This document shows positions 33,732 to 43,509 of a DNA stretch of 64,000 nt, one piece after another. Source of the stretch: Echria macrotheca (taxonomy: Eukaryota > Ascomycota > Sordariomycetes > Sordariales > Schizotheciaceae); the NCBI GenBank assembly GCA_030411725.1, contig MU839831.1:1178001-1242000 (forward strand), in the 5' to 3' direction. The translations under genes were made by a program, and so were the position numbers. How positions within the stretch are numbered: the first letter of the stretch is position 1; every line of letters begins with the position of its first letter. The notes below the pieces were generated by a model. The model worked only from the letters and a program-made list of their open reading frames with translations. It did not search any database and was not told where the DNA came from.

Positions 33732-36700
33732 ATGTCGGGCTCCAAGTTGGTCACCACCAAGCTGTCGGAGCTCAACCAGGCCCTCAAGAAGGCACTCTCC
33801 CCGGAAGCCAAGTACCCCTATGTCCCGGGCAATGTCGAGCCGCAGGCCAAGCTCGACATCCTCGCCGATATCCAGAAGCTGGGTTTCGAGGACTATGAGA
33901 CGCTGTGTGCCTTCCTAACGGCAGCCGTCCACGGCACCGTCAACGACAACGAGTTGCTTCTCGAGCGCCTGGTCCGGTTGCTGTCCAAACTGCCGCCCGC
34001 CTCTAAGGAGGGCAAGGAGCTGACCGACGGCCTCCTAACGCAGCTGTGGAACGCGCTCGACCACCCGCCCCCCTCGTCGCTTGCCGAGGGGTTTCGGTAT
34101 CGCTCTGCTGACGGGTCGGGGAACAATGTCAACCATCCGCGCATCGGCCAGGCCGGCACGGCATACGCGCGGACGGTGCCGCCCATAACCATGCAGAACC
34201 CGAGCCAGCCAGACCCATCGGCCATCTTCGACTCGCTCATGGCGCGCGGCGACAAGTTCGAGCCGCATCCACAGGGCATTTCGAGCGTGCTGTTTTATCT
34301 CGCTACCATTATCATCCATGACATCTTCCAGACGGTTAGTTCTCCGTCATAAAGAAGGGTGAAAATTGCTTACAGGACATTGGCAGTCGTCCTCTGACTA
34401 CAATGTTAATCTGACCTCGTCGTATCTCGATCTGGCTCCGCTGTACGGTCGGAACCAGGATGAACAGAATGCCGTCCGGTCATTCAAGAACGGCACGCTG
34501 AAGCCTGACTGCTTCAGCTCCAAGCGCATTCTCGGATTCCCGCCAGGATGCGGCGTCTTACTCATCACGTTTAACAGGTTTCACAACTACGTTGTAACCC
34601 AACTTGCCAAGTAGGTGCTGACGGTCCCTGCATTTGTAACCAAAAACCAGTTATCCGGGTAAGGTGCTGACCAATGACGTGTGTTGCAGGATCAATGAGA
34701 ACGGCCGCTTCAACAAGCCTGTCGAGTCCCCGAAGCTCACAGGCGACGCCCTCGCCGCCGCCTGGAAAAAGTACGACAACGACCTCTTCCAAACCGGCCG
34801 GCTGGTCACCTGCGGCCTGTACGGCAACGTGATCCTCAAGGACTATGTCCGCACCATCTTGGCCCTCAACCGTGCCGACACCACCTGGGATCTGGACCCG
34901 CGCAGCCGTGCGGGCAAGAACGCCTTCAGCCAACCATCGCCCCAGGGCGTCGGGAACCAGGTCTCGGCCGAGTTCAACCTCATCTACCGCTGGCACAGCA
35001 GCGTGTCAAAGCGCGACGAGCAGTGGACCAATGATGAGTTCAAGCGGCTGCTGAAGGGCCAGGACCCGGCAACTGCCGATTTGGGTACGGTACTCCGAGC
35101 GCTGGCAGAGTTCGAGGCAGGCATGCCTGTCGAGCCCGAGAAGCGCGAGTTCCACGGTCTCAAGAGGCAGAACGACGGGTCGTTTGATGATGATAGCCTC
35201 GTCAAGATTCTGACCGAGTCGATCGAGGACGTGGCCGGGTCGTTTGGCGCCAACAAGGTGCCGAACTCGCTGAAGTCCATCGAGGTGCTAGGAATCTTGC
35301 AGGCCCGGTACTGGAATGTCGCCACGCTCAACGAGTTCCGGTCGTTCATGGGACTGACCAAGCACGCCACCTTTGAGGATATCAATCCGGACCCGGTCGT
35401 AGCCAAGAAGCTACAGGACTTTTATGATTCTCCTGACGCCGTGGAACTGTACCCTGGCTTGGTGGCCGAGAAGCCGAAGCCGCCGATGACGCCCGGCAGT
35501 GGTCTGTGTGTCAACTACACCACCAGCAGAGCCATTCTGTCGGACGCGGTGGCGTTGATCCGTGGCGACCGGTTCTATACGATTGACTACACGCCCAAGA
35601 ACCTCACAAACTGGGGGTGAGTGACGTAACCAGGACTCTTTGATGATTGTGCTGACCGCCGCAGATACAACGAAGCAAGCTCAGAACTATCGGTCAACAA
35701 CGGCCATGTGATTCACAAGCTCCTCTTCCGGGCCTTCCCCAACCACTTCGTCAACAACAGCATCTACGCCCACTTCCCGTTCGTGGTCCCGTCCGAGAAC
35801 AAGAAGATCCAAGACAACCTGGGCACGACGAAGAAGTACTCGTGGGAAAAGCCGAAACGCAAAGGAGAGCTCGTCTTCGTGCGCTCGCACAAGGCCAGCA
35901 TGGCCATCCTCAACAATAAGAAGGACTTCAAAGTCACCTGGGGCGAGCCCATACACCACGACACGCCCGACGAGTTCAAGACGTTCTCGCCCAGCTTCTG
36001 TCTCGCGGGCGACGGCGAGGCCAACAGCCAGAACCGGGCGCAGATCGCCAAGGTGCTGTACAAGCCATCGCACTGGGCCGACGAGATCCGCGCCTTCTGC
36101 AGGACCAAAACCGCCCAGCTGCTCGCCAAGTACAGCATCCCGCTGGTCGACAAGGGGGGAAAGGTGGTGCACGAGGTCGACGTGGTCCGCGACGTCTTCA
36201 GCCTCGCGACCACGCACGTCATGGCGTCCATGTTCAGCCTTCCCCTGAAAACGACCAGCAACCCGCATGGCATCTACAGCGAGCAGGAGCTGTTCGGCGT
36301 GTTGTTTGCCGTGTTCGCCAGTGTCTTTTTCGACGCCGACATCGCCAACTCGTTCAAGCTGCGCGACACGGCCGCCACGCTGGCCGAACAGCTCGGCGCG
36401 CTGATCACGGTCAAAGCCAAGGCCGGGACGCTGGCCGATATCGCCGACAAGATCGGCCAGGCCGTGCATGGCGTCGGGAATGGCGCTACTACCGCTGAGC
36501 CGACCCTGAAATCGTTCGGGAGCCATCTGGTCCAGCACATCGTCGACTTCAGCGGCGGATCGGTCGAGAAGGCCGTCTGGGGATCTATTGTGATGGTCAT
36601 CTGCGCCGGCGTGGCGAACCAGACCCAGCTGCTGTCGCAGTGTCTGGACTACTACCTCGGCACCGGCGCGAAGCATCTGCCCGAGCTGTACCGGCTCGCT

Positions 36701-37373
36701 ACCCTGGATACGAAGGAGGCTGACGAGACGCTGATGAAGTAGTAAGTTTTTCTCTCTGAAAAAAAAAAAAAAAACGTGTTATTATCCCGGAAGCAAAGGA
36801 AGGCTAATCCAAAGCGCGCGCAGCATGCTCGAAGGCTCCCGTCTCCGCGGCACCGTCGCGCTGTACCGCGACCTCGCGACCGACCAGACCATCACCGACC
36901 ACGCCCCATGCCAGCCCAACCCGGCGTTCCCGGACTTCCTCGAGCCGCTGCCCAAGACCACCACATCGGTAGAGCCAAAGACATTCACCCTCAAAGCCGG
37001 CACGCGCGTCTTTGTCGACCTGACGACCGCCTCGCACGACCCGGCCGCGTTCCCCGACCCGGAGACGGTGAAACTCGACCGCCCGCTCGAGTCGTACGTG
37101 CACTACGGCTGGGGACCGCACCAGTGTTTGGGTAAAGAAGCCAGCCGGGTCATGATGACGGCCATCTTCAAGGGTGTTGTGGGGCGGAAGGGACTGAGGA
37201 GGGTGGACGGCCCGCGCGGGCAGCTCAAGAGCTTCCCGGCGGATGTTTGGGGCGGGCAGGTTGGTAGGAACCAGGGGCCCCATGAGTGGACCGGGTTGAG
37301 GGCGTATATGACGCCGGATGAGAAGTCGTATTGGCCGCTGCCGACGACCATGAGAGTGCGGTATGAGGCGTAA
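33732..37373 (+). CDS. ppo: Psi-producing oxygenase: heme dioxygenase-P450 fusion
   Basis: Five exons (33732-34334, 34387-34610, 34690-35616, 35665-36741, 36824-37373) give 1126 residues. The N-terminal half is an animal-peroxidase/cyclooxygenase-like dioxygenase: distal His196 in IIIHDIFQT, SSYLDLAPLYG, FNRFHNYV, and the radical Tyr375 and proximal His378 in LIYRWH. The C-terminal half is a P450: Asn903 and Gln906 in the I-helix block CAGVANQTQ and the heme-thiolate Cys1045 in GWGPHQCLG. Such enzymes oxidise linoleic or oleic acid to an 8-hydroperoxide and isomerise it to diols (oxylipin or psi factors controlling sporulation). An intact Cys argues for a diol-synthase type (PpoA or 7,8-LDS) rather than the Cys-less 10R-DOX type; which of these cannot be told from sequence. 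Intron 4 carries a run of about 16 A. Confidence 0.95.
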
Positions 37374-37971
37374 GCGGGTGAGGGTAGAGATGTTTCTTTG
37401 GTTTGGCGGAACAACGCCTGCCCCGGTGATGATTCTTGAGTTCTTGAGTTTGCAAGAGAATAAAGCCACGGGGTGCAGCAACTGTACCGGCCATAAGCAG
37501 TGCCAAGGGAAGCAGATGGCTCCCTGTAATCTATTCAACAGATGGAGGAGGATTAGGTGTCAGAAATGAGGGTACGATTCACTGCGTGGACCGTGGGCCT
37601 GGCCGGCGTTTGTGGTGATCAGAATGACGATCTTGTCCATGCTCGCAGCCACACAAAATTGGCTCGCCGGTGTGAAGGCTGTCTGTTCGCCAGAAATCAG
37701 GGGCTTTGTTTGTCAGGGCAGCTGCCGTCTGATATTCACGCTGCCACACTTGTTCGAGAAGTCATCTGCCCCTAAAACAAACAGCTGGTTGGGAATCTGG
37801 GGCTAACTACCTCCCACCCACTCCTATATCTACCTCAAATCGCTTCCGCTGTTATCATGCTCTGCCCTCCATCATTACAAACTACAGCATCCACCTACCC
37901 CTTTCACAACCGAACCGTCCTACCTCGCGCATTATCATCATCACGACAGCAAGGCGTACCAATCATCAAAA
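37374..37971. other. Intergenic region
   Basis: Between the oxygenase and the next secreted-protein gene, both plus strand. It holds the oxygenase 3' UTR and the next promoter with a CT/CA-rich leader. No gene supported. Confidence 0.55.
37459..37464 (+). terminator. Polyadenylation-like signal of the oxygenase gene
   Basis: AATAAA 86 bp past the oxygenase stop codon, a reasonable distance for a fungal 3' UTR. Confidence 0.35.
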
Positions 37972-38769
37972 ATGCAGCCCTCCCAAATCCTAACCGCCTC
38001 CCTGAGCATACTGCCCCTCCTCACCAACCCTTCACCCCCCGACCGCTCCAGCACCGACAGTACCGACGTCGACGACCGTCCAACCCCCCGCTTCATCAAC
38101 CCCGACGCAACAACCGGCGCCCACACACGCCCCGTCTCGATAACGGGCACCAGAACCGTCACCGTCGTCATACCCACCGGTGTTGACCCCGGTCCGTCGG
38201 GGCAAAACGACAGATATGTCAGCGGACGGTTCTGTCCGTGGTGTCCTGAAATCCTCGAGCCCAGCTCTGATGAGGGAGAATGCAACCTTTTTGTTCAGAT
38301 GGGTGGTCCCGGGGATGGTGACGCAGAGGGGCAGGGGGAGACGCTGCCTTGGGCGGTGCTGGATTATAACCTGACGAGGGTTTACGCGATGGGCGTGGCG
38401 CGCTGGGACACGCCCGTGGTGGTTGATCTGGTTGGGGGAGGGGGGATCGTGCAGTATACTGGGAATTATTTTGTTGCTGAGCGGAGGAATGGGGTTTTAC
38501 CGTATGTTTTTTTTTCTCTTTTTCTTCCCCGGACATCTGTTTGAGTCTTTCAGAGTAGAAGGCTAATTGGTACGTCTAGACCCCTTTTCGTATTCAACAA
38601 CCAGCGCTTCCCACCCCTTGACGGCCACTGGAAGACGTACCCGCTTTACGGTGCGGGGAAGGAAATTGTCAACGCACGCCACGTGACGTTCAAGTGTTCG
38701 ACCGAGGTCCCCTGCGAGGTTACAGGGACATGTGGAGGCGCTGGAGAACATCCAATGGGCGATCTTTAG
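37972..38769 (+). CDS. Probable secreted protein of unknown function
   Basis: Exons 37972-38501 and 38580-38769 (78-nt intron, phase 2) give 239 residues. The start MQPSQILTASLSILPLLTNP is a modest signal peptide. A Thr/Asp/Pro-rich stretch follows (about residues 22-80), then FCPWCPE, ECNLFVQMGG, a hydrophobic block VARWDTPVVVDLVGGGG and, in exon 2, PLFVFNNQRFP and the closing Cys pairs KCSTEVPCEVTGTC. Seven cysteines and one glycosylation-type NLT suggest an extracellular protein. The correct frame for exon 2 comes from the TCTAG acceptor at 38579; without splicing the frame stops at 38544. I recognise no family. Confidence 0.65.
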
Positions 38770-40340
38770 ATACGGGATGCGATCGAATGGCTCCGTTGGC
38801 GGTGTGGTTCGTGACAAAGTGGATGTGGATGTCAGGTTTTGGGTTGATAGACGTTGATAGGTCGAAGGGGGGTGCGTCGCCACTCGGAAGCCGCGCATTT
38901 TGAGTCCGTCGGGAGTCTTACGGCGGTTGAGGAGAGTACCTAGACTTCTGCCCAGCATTAGAGTCATATTATCTTATGGGCAACATCCTGTTAAACTAGG
39001 AACTCTGTTGTCCATTCAGTGAGATACCCTGAGTGACCCTAACCCTGGATATTCAGCCACGATACCTCGCTACTGCGGGAGCCCTCCTAAGTTCTGTCAG
39101 GACCTATCAGTCTCCCCGCACAAACTGAGGCCCCAAGTTCAGATGACGACCAAAATACCGGGCTTGTCGAACCGAGGACCACAGGCGCTTCGTTATGGTG
39201 AGGTTTGGAGTGGGTCCGTCTTGGAGGCGATCTTGTCTGGGATCTTCCTCGGCGGCGGGGTCAATCAATCCTCCAAATCCTCACCAATTCGCAAAGAGTC
39301 GTCTTCGCAAAACGAAAGGGTCTGCCAGATCTCACGGCTCCAAAAGAAATCTCGCCGAATTTTCGTCATACAGTGGAGTCTAATCGATCCTTGTTCCTCA
39401 TCGGGCTTCGTCCGTTCTCTTTTGCTTGCCAAGTTCAATCAACGCCATCGTCAAGCGCCCATCTCCCGCGGGGCATGATCAAGGAATGCGGGGTCTGTCA
39501 TGCTTTCGGTGATCCTCTGAGAAAAAACCCGGAAACCAGATCAGACGATACCGGAGAGCATAAAACTAATTTGGCGCTTCCCACAGAAAAAATAGCGTGG
39601 CAGTAGTGCACCGTTGCGGCTCTGCTTCCCGTCGTGCCCGCCTCGGCTCGGCCTCCCATGGGTGGCGGCGCGTGCTGTCATCAACCACCGGCGTCCGCTT
39701 GGCTGTTTCATCCGCGGGCACGCCGTCCCAGTCGGGTCGCGGGGCTGGTGGTCGCCCCTAAACCCGGTCAGGGCTGGCTCAGGGGTTGCATTGTCGTCCC
39801 CCATTCACAGCGCTGGGACAGGCTGGGCCACTGAGACCTCCGATAACCGTTGGTGAGGATTGCCGCCAATCCGGAGGGCTCAACCACTGCCGGCTGCAGA
39901 TTCCCAGTTTCTTGGTTTGCTGGTGGCTTGCTGGCGATCGCCGTCCAGGTGCCTCCCTGCCTCCGTGAGCACCCCCTGGGCGCCATGCATGTCTTGGGGC
40001 CTAACCGCCAATCTGCATGCATCTCGAGGCCGGTCCCCGATATCCACAGGAGAAAAAAGATGTGATGACTCCCGAGCCCGTACTTAATCCCCCTTCTTCC
40101 GCACGTCCAAACTCGTTCCTCTTGATTTACCCAGCCTCGGTGCTTCTTTCATTCCCTTGTCCTTCCTTCCTTCCCACTGCCTTTCGCTCTCTTAGGCCCT
40201 GGGTGCCAGTTTGTTGTTTTTTTGCCTTCTGTTGTATTTTGACGAATCATTGCCAGACTACCGGTAGTCCAGCATCCGTCTCGACATACACACACACTCC
40301 TTGCAGCAGATTAACCCCAACCCTGGGAAATCATCTCACC
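38770..40340. other. 1.6-kb intergenic region upstream of the AA9 gene
   Basis: No gene supported. The last 300 bp is a CT-rich leader typical of an expressed secreted-enzyme gene. I could not see a convincing cluster of carbon-catabolite or cellulase-activator sites. Confidence 0.5.
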
Positions 40341-41291
40341 ATGCGCTTCACCATCGCAACCTTCGCCCTAGCTTTCGCTGGCACCGCATCCGCCCACGCG
40401 ACCATGTTCGGCGTTTCCGTCAACGGCGTGGATCAGGGCGACGGCCGCAACGTGTATATCCGCACGCCGCTGGACAATGGCCCCGTCAAGGACCTCGCCA
40501 GTCCCAACCTGGCCTGCAACACCAACGGGGGCGAGGCCGCCCCGTCTTTCGTCAAGGCGGCCGCCGGCGACCGCCTGACTTTTGAATGGCAGCACGATAA
40601 CAGGGGCGACGATATCATAGATCCCTCGCACGTAGGCCCCATCATCACCTATATCGCCCCCTTCACCACCGGCAACGGCGCCGGGCCCATCTGGTCCAAG
40701 ATCGCCCAGGACGGCTTCTCCAACGGGGTCTGGGCCGTCGACAAGCTGATTGCCAACAAGGGCAAGAACGATTTCACCCTGCCGGCCAACCTCGCCCCTG
40801 GAAAATATCTCGTCCGCCAGGAGATCATCGCCCTGCACGAGGCCGAGACCGCGTTCAGTGCCAACGCGGCCCGCGGCGCCCAGTTCTATCCCAGCTGCGT
40901 TCAGTTCGAGATTTCGGGCTCCGGCACCGTGGTCCCAAATGAGAACTTTGACTTCAACACCGGGTACACCTTTGCGGACCCCGGCATTGTCTTCAACATC
41001 TACACGGCTTTCTCCAGCTACCCCATCCCTGGACCGGCTGTCTTCAGTGGAAATGGTGGCGGCAACGGCGGCGGCGCGGCCCCTCCCGCCCCTGCCCCGA
41101 CTTCGCGGCCCGGCTCGGCTCCGACCGCCGCCCCGCCTGCTCAGAACCCGAACATCCCCGCTCCACCGGCCGTCCAGCCTCCCACGACGTTGCAGACGTC
41201 TGTTCGCCCGTCCTCGCCTACAGGAGCGCCGGCGACGCAACCGTCGAGTCCATGCACCCCTGCGCAACCGGCTCGTCGTCGTCGTCGCTAA
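40341..41291 (+). CDS. AA9 lytic polysaccharide monooxygenase
   Basis: A single exon of 316 residues; the ATG at 40341 starts the signal peptide MRFTIATFALAFAGTASA, so the mature protein begins with His19, the N-terminal half of the copper histidine brace. The second copper His is in DPSHVGPIITYI and the axial Tyr is in QFYPSCVQFEI, so the active site is complete. AA9 enzymes cut cellulose or other beta-glucans oxidatively outside the cell. The catalytic domain ends near residue 235 and is followed by a Gly, then Pro/Ala/Thr-rich linker with no CBM1. Instead the protein ends in an Arg run (PARRRRR) encoded by a CGT repeat, which looks odd for a secreted tail. Reading frame change within that repeat is possible. 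Confidence 0.95.
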   Translation: MRFTIATFALAFAGTASAHATMFGVSVNGVDQGDGRNVYIRTPLDNGPVKDLASPNLACNTNGGEAAPSFVKAAAGDRLTFEWQHDNRGDDIIDPSHVGPIITYIAPFTTGNGAGPIWSKIAQDGFSNGVWAVDKLIANKGKNDFTLPANLAPGKYLVRQEIIALHEAETAFSANAARGAQFYPSCVQFEISGSGTVVPNENFDFNTGYTFADPGIVFNIYTAFSSYPIPGPAVFSGNGGGNGGGAAPPAPAPTSRPGSAPTAAPPAQNPNIPAPPAVQPPTTLQTSVRPSSPTGAPATQPSSPCTPAQPARRRRR

Positions 41292-41569
41292 GCTCTCAAC
41301 CACGCCTTGGACAACGCCGCCATCAGAGAGGTGTCGACTTGCTATCTTTGGCTGAGTGACAGTGACGGCTCGCCCTTTCATCAAGGACTTATCTTTTCCC
41401 TGTATATATAAGGACATATATGCGTACATAGCAATGCCAATCTGAGATATGGTATACATTTGGTATCCTCCACCAAAAGTGTTCATGATCAGGGGACCTT
41501 AGCGGTGTGCTCCCCTTTAACCTACGGCAAGACGGGTAGGTGGTTATGCTGTCATCTAACATTTCCCCC

Positions 41570-42790
41570 TCAGCTGCTCCCACTCTGCTTCCACGACGCG
41601 TACTTGCGAAAGATGTCGTGCCGGAAACTCTGCTTCAAGTCCGCCACAAGACCATCGTCCGCCGGCAAGGACAGATGAATAGCGGCGAGACCGCACAGCC
41701 CCGTCTTGGGATCAACAAACCACGCAAACGTCGCGCCACCACCCCAGGTCAACGTCCCCTGCCCATACCACCCCTCAACATCCTCCATCGTCAACAACCC
41801 ACCGAGCCCATAGCCCGTCTTCGTCTCAACATCCACCCCCACGCTGAAAAACGGCCCAATAGGCCCGGCCATCGCATCCCGAAACCCCTCCTCCATCTCA
41901 CCGTTGATCTGGTTCCGGAACATCTCCGTCACCATCTCCCTCCCCAAAAGCCTCCCATCATTCCTCAGCAGCGACCCCAACACCTTCAAGTACCCCTCCC
42001 CCGTCATAAACAGCCCATGCCCGCCAAAGTCCCCCTCGCTCCTCGAGTTCATATCCGCCCCATTCACAACCCCCAACCCCAGCCCCTTGGGGTCTCCCGG
42101 GTTCAGATCAACAACCCGCTCATCACACCCCGTAACCGGATAAAACTGCGCATCCCCCTCCGGAATCCCCAACGGCCTGCATATCCTAACCCTCACACGC
42201 TCCCCCAGCGTCCGACCGGTAACACGCTCGACAATCCGCCCAGCCCAGTCCAAACCAGGCCCGTACATCCACCCAGTCCCCGGCTGGAAAGCAAGCGGAT
42301 ACGCAAACGCGGCCTCGACCCGCCGCCGACCAGCGGGCGGGGGCACCTGCCCGGTCTCTTTTCTATATCTCATCAGTTTCGGGACGAGGAAGTCATACGC
42401 CACGCCGGAAGTGTGCGTCAACAACATGCGCAGCGTGATAGGCCGGGCCTGCGGTTCCAGCTGGGGTGTTTCATCCGCCGCAAAACCGGCGAGGACTTGT
42501 TGGGCTGCGAGCTCGGGTATGATTTTGGACGTGTCCGCGTCGAGAGACAAGAGGCCGTCCTCGACGCATTGGAGGGCTGCGATGGTGGCGATGAGCTTTG
42601 TCGCCGAGGCGAGGAAGAGGATGTCATCTGTGCGAAGCGGTTTGGTTTCACCCGAGAGGAGGGTGTGGGTGCCGAGGGCGCGGGTGTAAGTGAAGGTGTC
42701 GGTTGTGTTGGTGGCGCAGATGACGGCGCCGTTGATTTTGTTTGCCGCGATGGCGGATTGGATGGCGGATTCGATTTCTTGGTCGGCCAT
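41570..42790 (-). CDS. Beta-lactamase-fold serine hydrolase (class C/LovD-EstB-like)
   Basis: A single exon of 406 residues starting MADQEIESAIQSAIAANK. The catalytic SxxK motif is SATK (about residue 62) in ILFLASATKLIATIAALQCV, the second Tyr motif is YGPGLDWAGRI, and a C-terminal GGGATFAWFVDP block stands where beta-lactamases have KTG. LLTHTSGVAYDF is the usual substrate-pocket block. The family includes esterases, transesterases such as LovD, and D-amino-acid peptidases; fungal members often act in secondary metabolism or detoxification. No signal peptide is seen, so it is probably cytosolic. No biosynthetic core gene is nearby, so the substrate is unknown. Confidence 0.9.
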   Translation of the reverse strand: MADQEIESAIQSAIAANKINGAVICATNTTDTFTYTRALGTHTLLSGETKPLRTDDILFLASATKLIATIAALQCVEDGLLSLDADTSKIIPELAAQQVLAGFAADETPQLEPQARPITLRMLLTHTSGVAYDFLVPKLMRYRKETGQVPPPAGRRRVEAAFAYPLAFQPGTGWMYGPGLDWAGRIVERVTGRTLGERVRVRICRPLGIPEGDAQFYPVTGCDERVVDLNPGDPKGLGLGVVNGADMNSRSEGDFGGHGLFMTGEGYLKVLGSLLRNDGRLLGREMVTEMFRNQINGEMEEGFRDAMAGPIGPFFSVGVDVETKTGYGLGGLLTMEDVEGWYGQGTLTWGGGATFAWFVDPKTGLCGLAAIHLSLPADDGLVADLKQSFRHDIFRKYASWKQSGSS

Positions 42791-42930
42791 GGTGATGGAG
42801 TGGCTTACTGTTGTTGGTGAGGGAATGGTGAGGGAATGGTGTCCGAGTAGCTGTATTGACGCTGTTGCTATCTTCCTACCTACCCAGCTAGGGTGATCAG
42901 GTTCGATGTAGGTTGAGTTACAGATGCCCC

Positions 42931-42937
42931 TATTTAT
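42931..42937 (-). promoter_or_regulatory. TATA-like element of the serine hydrolase gene
   Basis: Reads ATAAATA on the minus strand about 141 bp before the hydrolase ATG, a usual spacing for a fungal TATA element. Confidence 0.4.
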
Positions 42938-42965
42938 GCCGAGCGGGGAAGGCCTGCCGCTAATG

Positions 42966-43277
42966 CGCTATTTACGGGAAATGCAACCACGGCGTTGAGT
43001 CACTTGCCGATGTCCGAGTGGGTTCGGAAACAATGCAAGCTGCACACCGGCCGGCTCGGGATCGGGCACGAGACTATGGGCTGGCTCGGACTACCCCCGG
43101 GCCCCGTTCCGTATTAGCTATATCATTCCATCTTCCTATATAAAAATCCGAGGAATTAATATTTGGATACGATATTTAATAAGATATTTGGTATATTAGG
43201 TAATTATGTTCTAACGTTAAATTAAGAATTAAACGAGATCTATACGAAATCCTAGCCAGCTCAAGTCCTCGGGGGGG
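42966..43277 (+). repeat. Dispersed repeat copy 1 (RIP-affected)
   Basis: Aligns in direct orientation with 48765-49051, from CGCTATTTACGGGAAA at the left to CTCAAGTCCTCGGGGGGG at the right. Differences are mostly transitions. In the right half this copy has T or A where copy 2 has C or G (for example GATATTTAATAAG against GACATCCAACAAG), the pattern left by RIP. No coding capacity and no clear terminal inverted repeats, so it may be a small non-autonomous element or a solo LTR. Confidence 0.75.
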
Positions 43278-43509
43278 TTGTGAAGGGCGTGGTTTACAGC
43301 GCGAAGCAATAGTAGGTGGTGAGAAAGGACAAAAGTTGATGCCTATCTAGCCTAGAAATCCAACAGGGGAGGCCGAAGGCCTCCTTTAAACCGATTAACG
43401 CCACTATAAGCCTTAACCCTGTGGCAACCACTGGAAGGTCCCTGGCACAATATTACCCGTAAATCTTGTTATTCTAGTCCATTCTGGAGATTTCGCAAGT
43501 GTACCTTAC

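Larger units (their letters stand above)
42791..43509. other. Intergenic region with AT-rich segment
   Basis: Contains the hydrolase promoter on the minus strand and dispersed repeat copy 1 (42966-43277). The base composition drops sharply in the second half of the repeat (about 43110-43255), in contrast to the GC-rich neighbours. Confidence 0.6.

Noticed and set aside
35687..36676. 329-codon minus-strand open frame
   Set aside because: Antisense shadow of the Ppo oxygenase exon 4.
40368..41486. 372-codon minus-strand open frame
   Set aside because: Antisense shadow of the AA9 gene, with Arg/Gly-rich composition.
28368..42790. Biosynthetic gene cluster spanning the oxygenase, hydrolase and LPMO
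   Set aside because: No polyketide, peptide or terpene core gene lies among them, and spacing and functions are unrelated.
41540..42820. 426-codon plus-strand open frame
   Set aside because: Antisense shadow of the serine hydrolase gene; Pro/Arg-rich and without domains.
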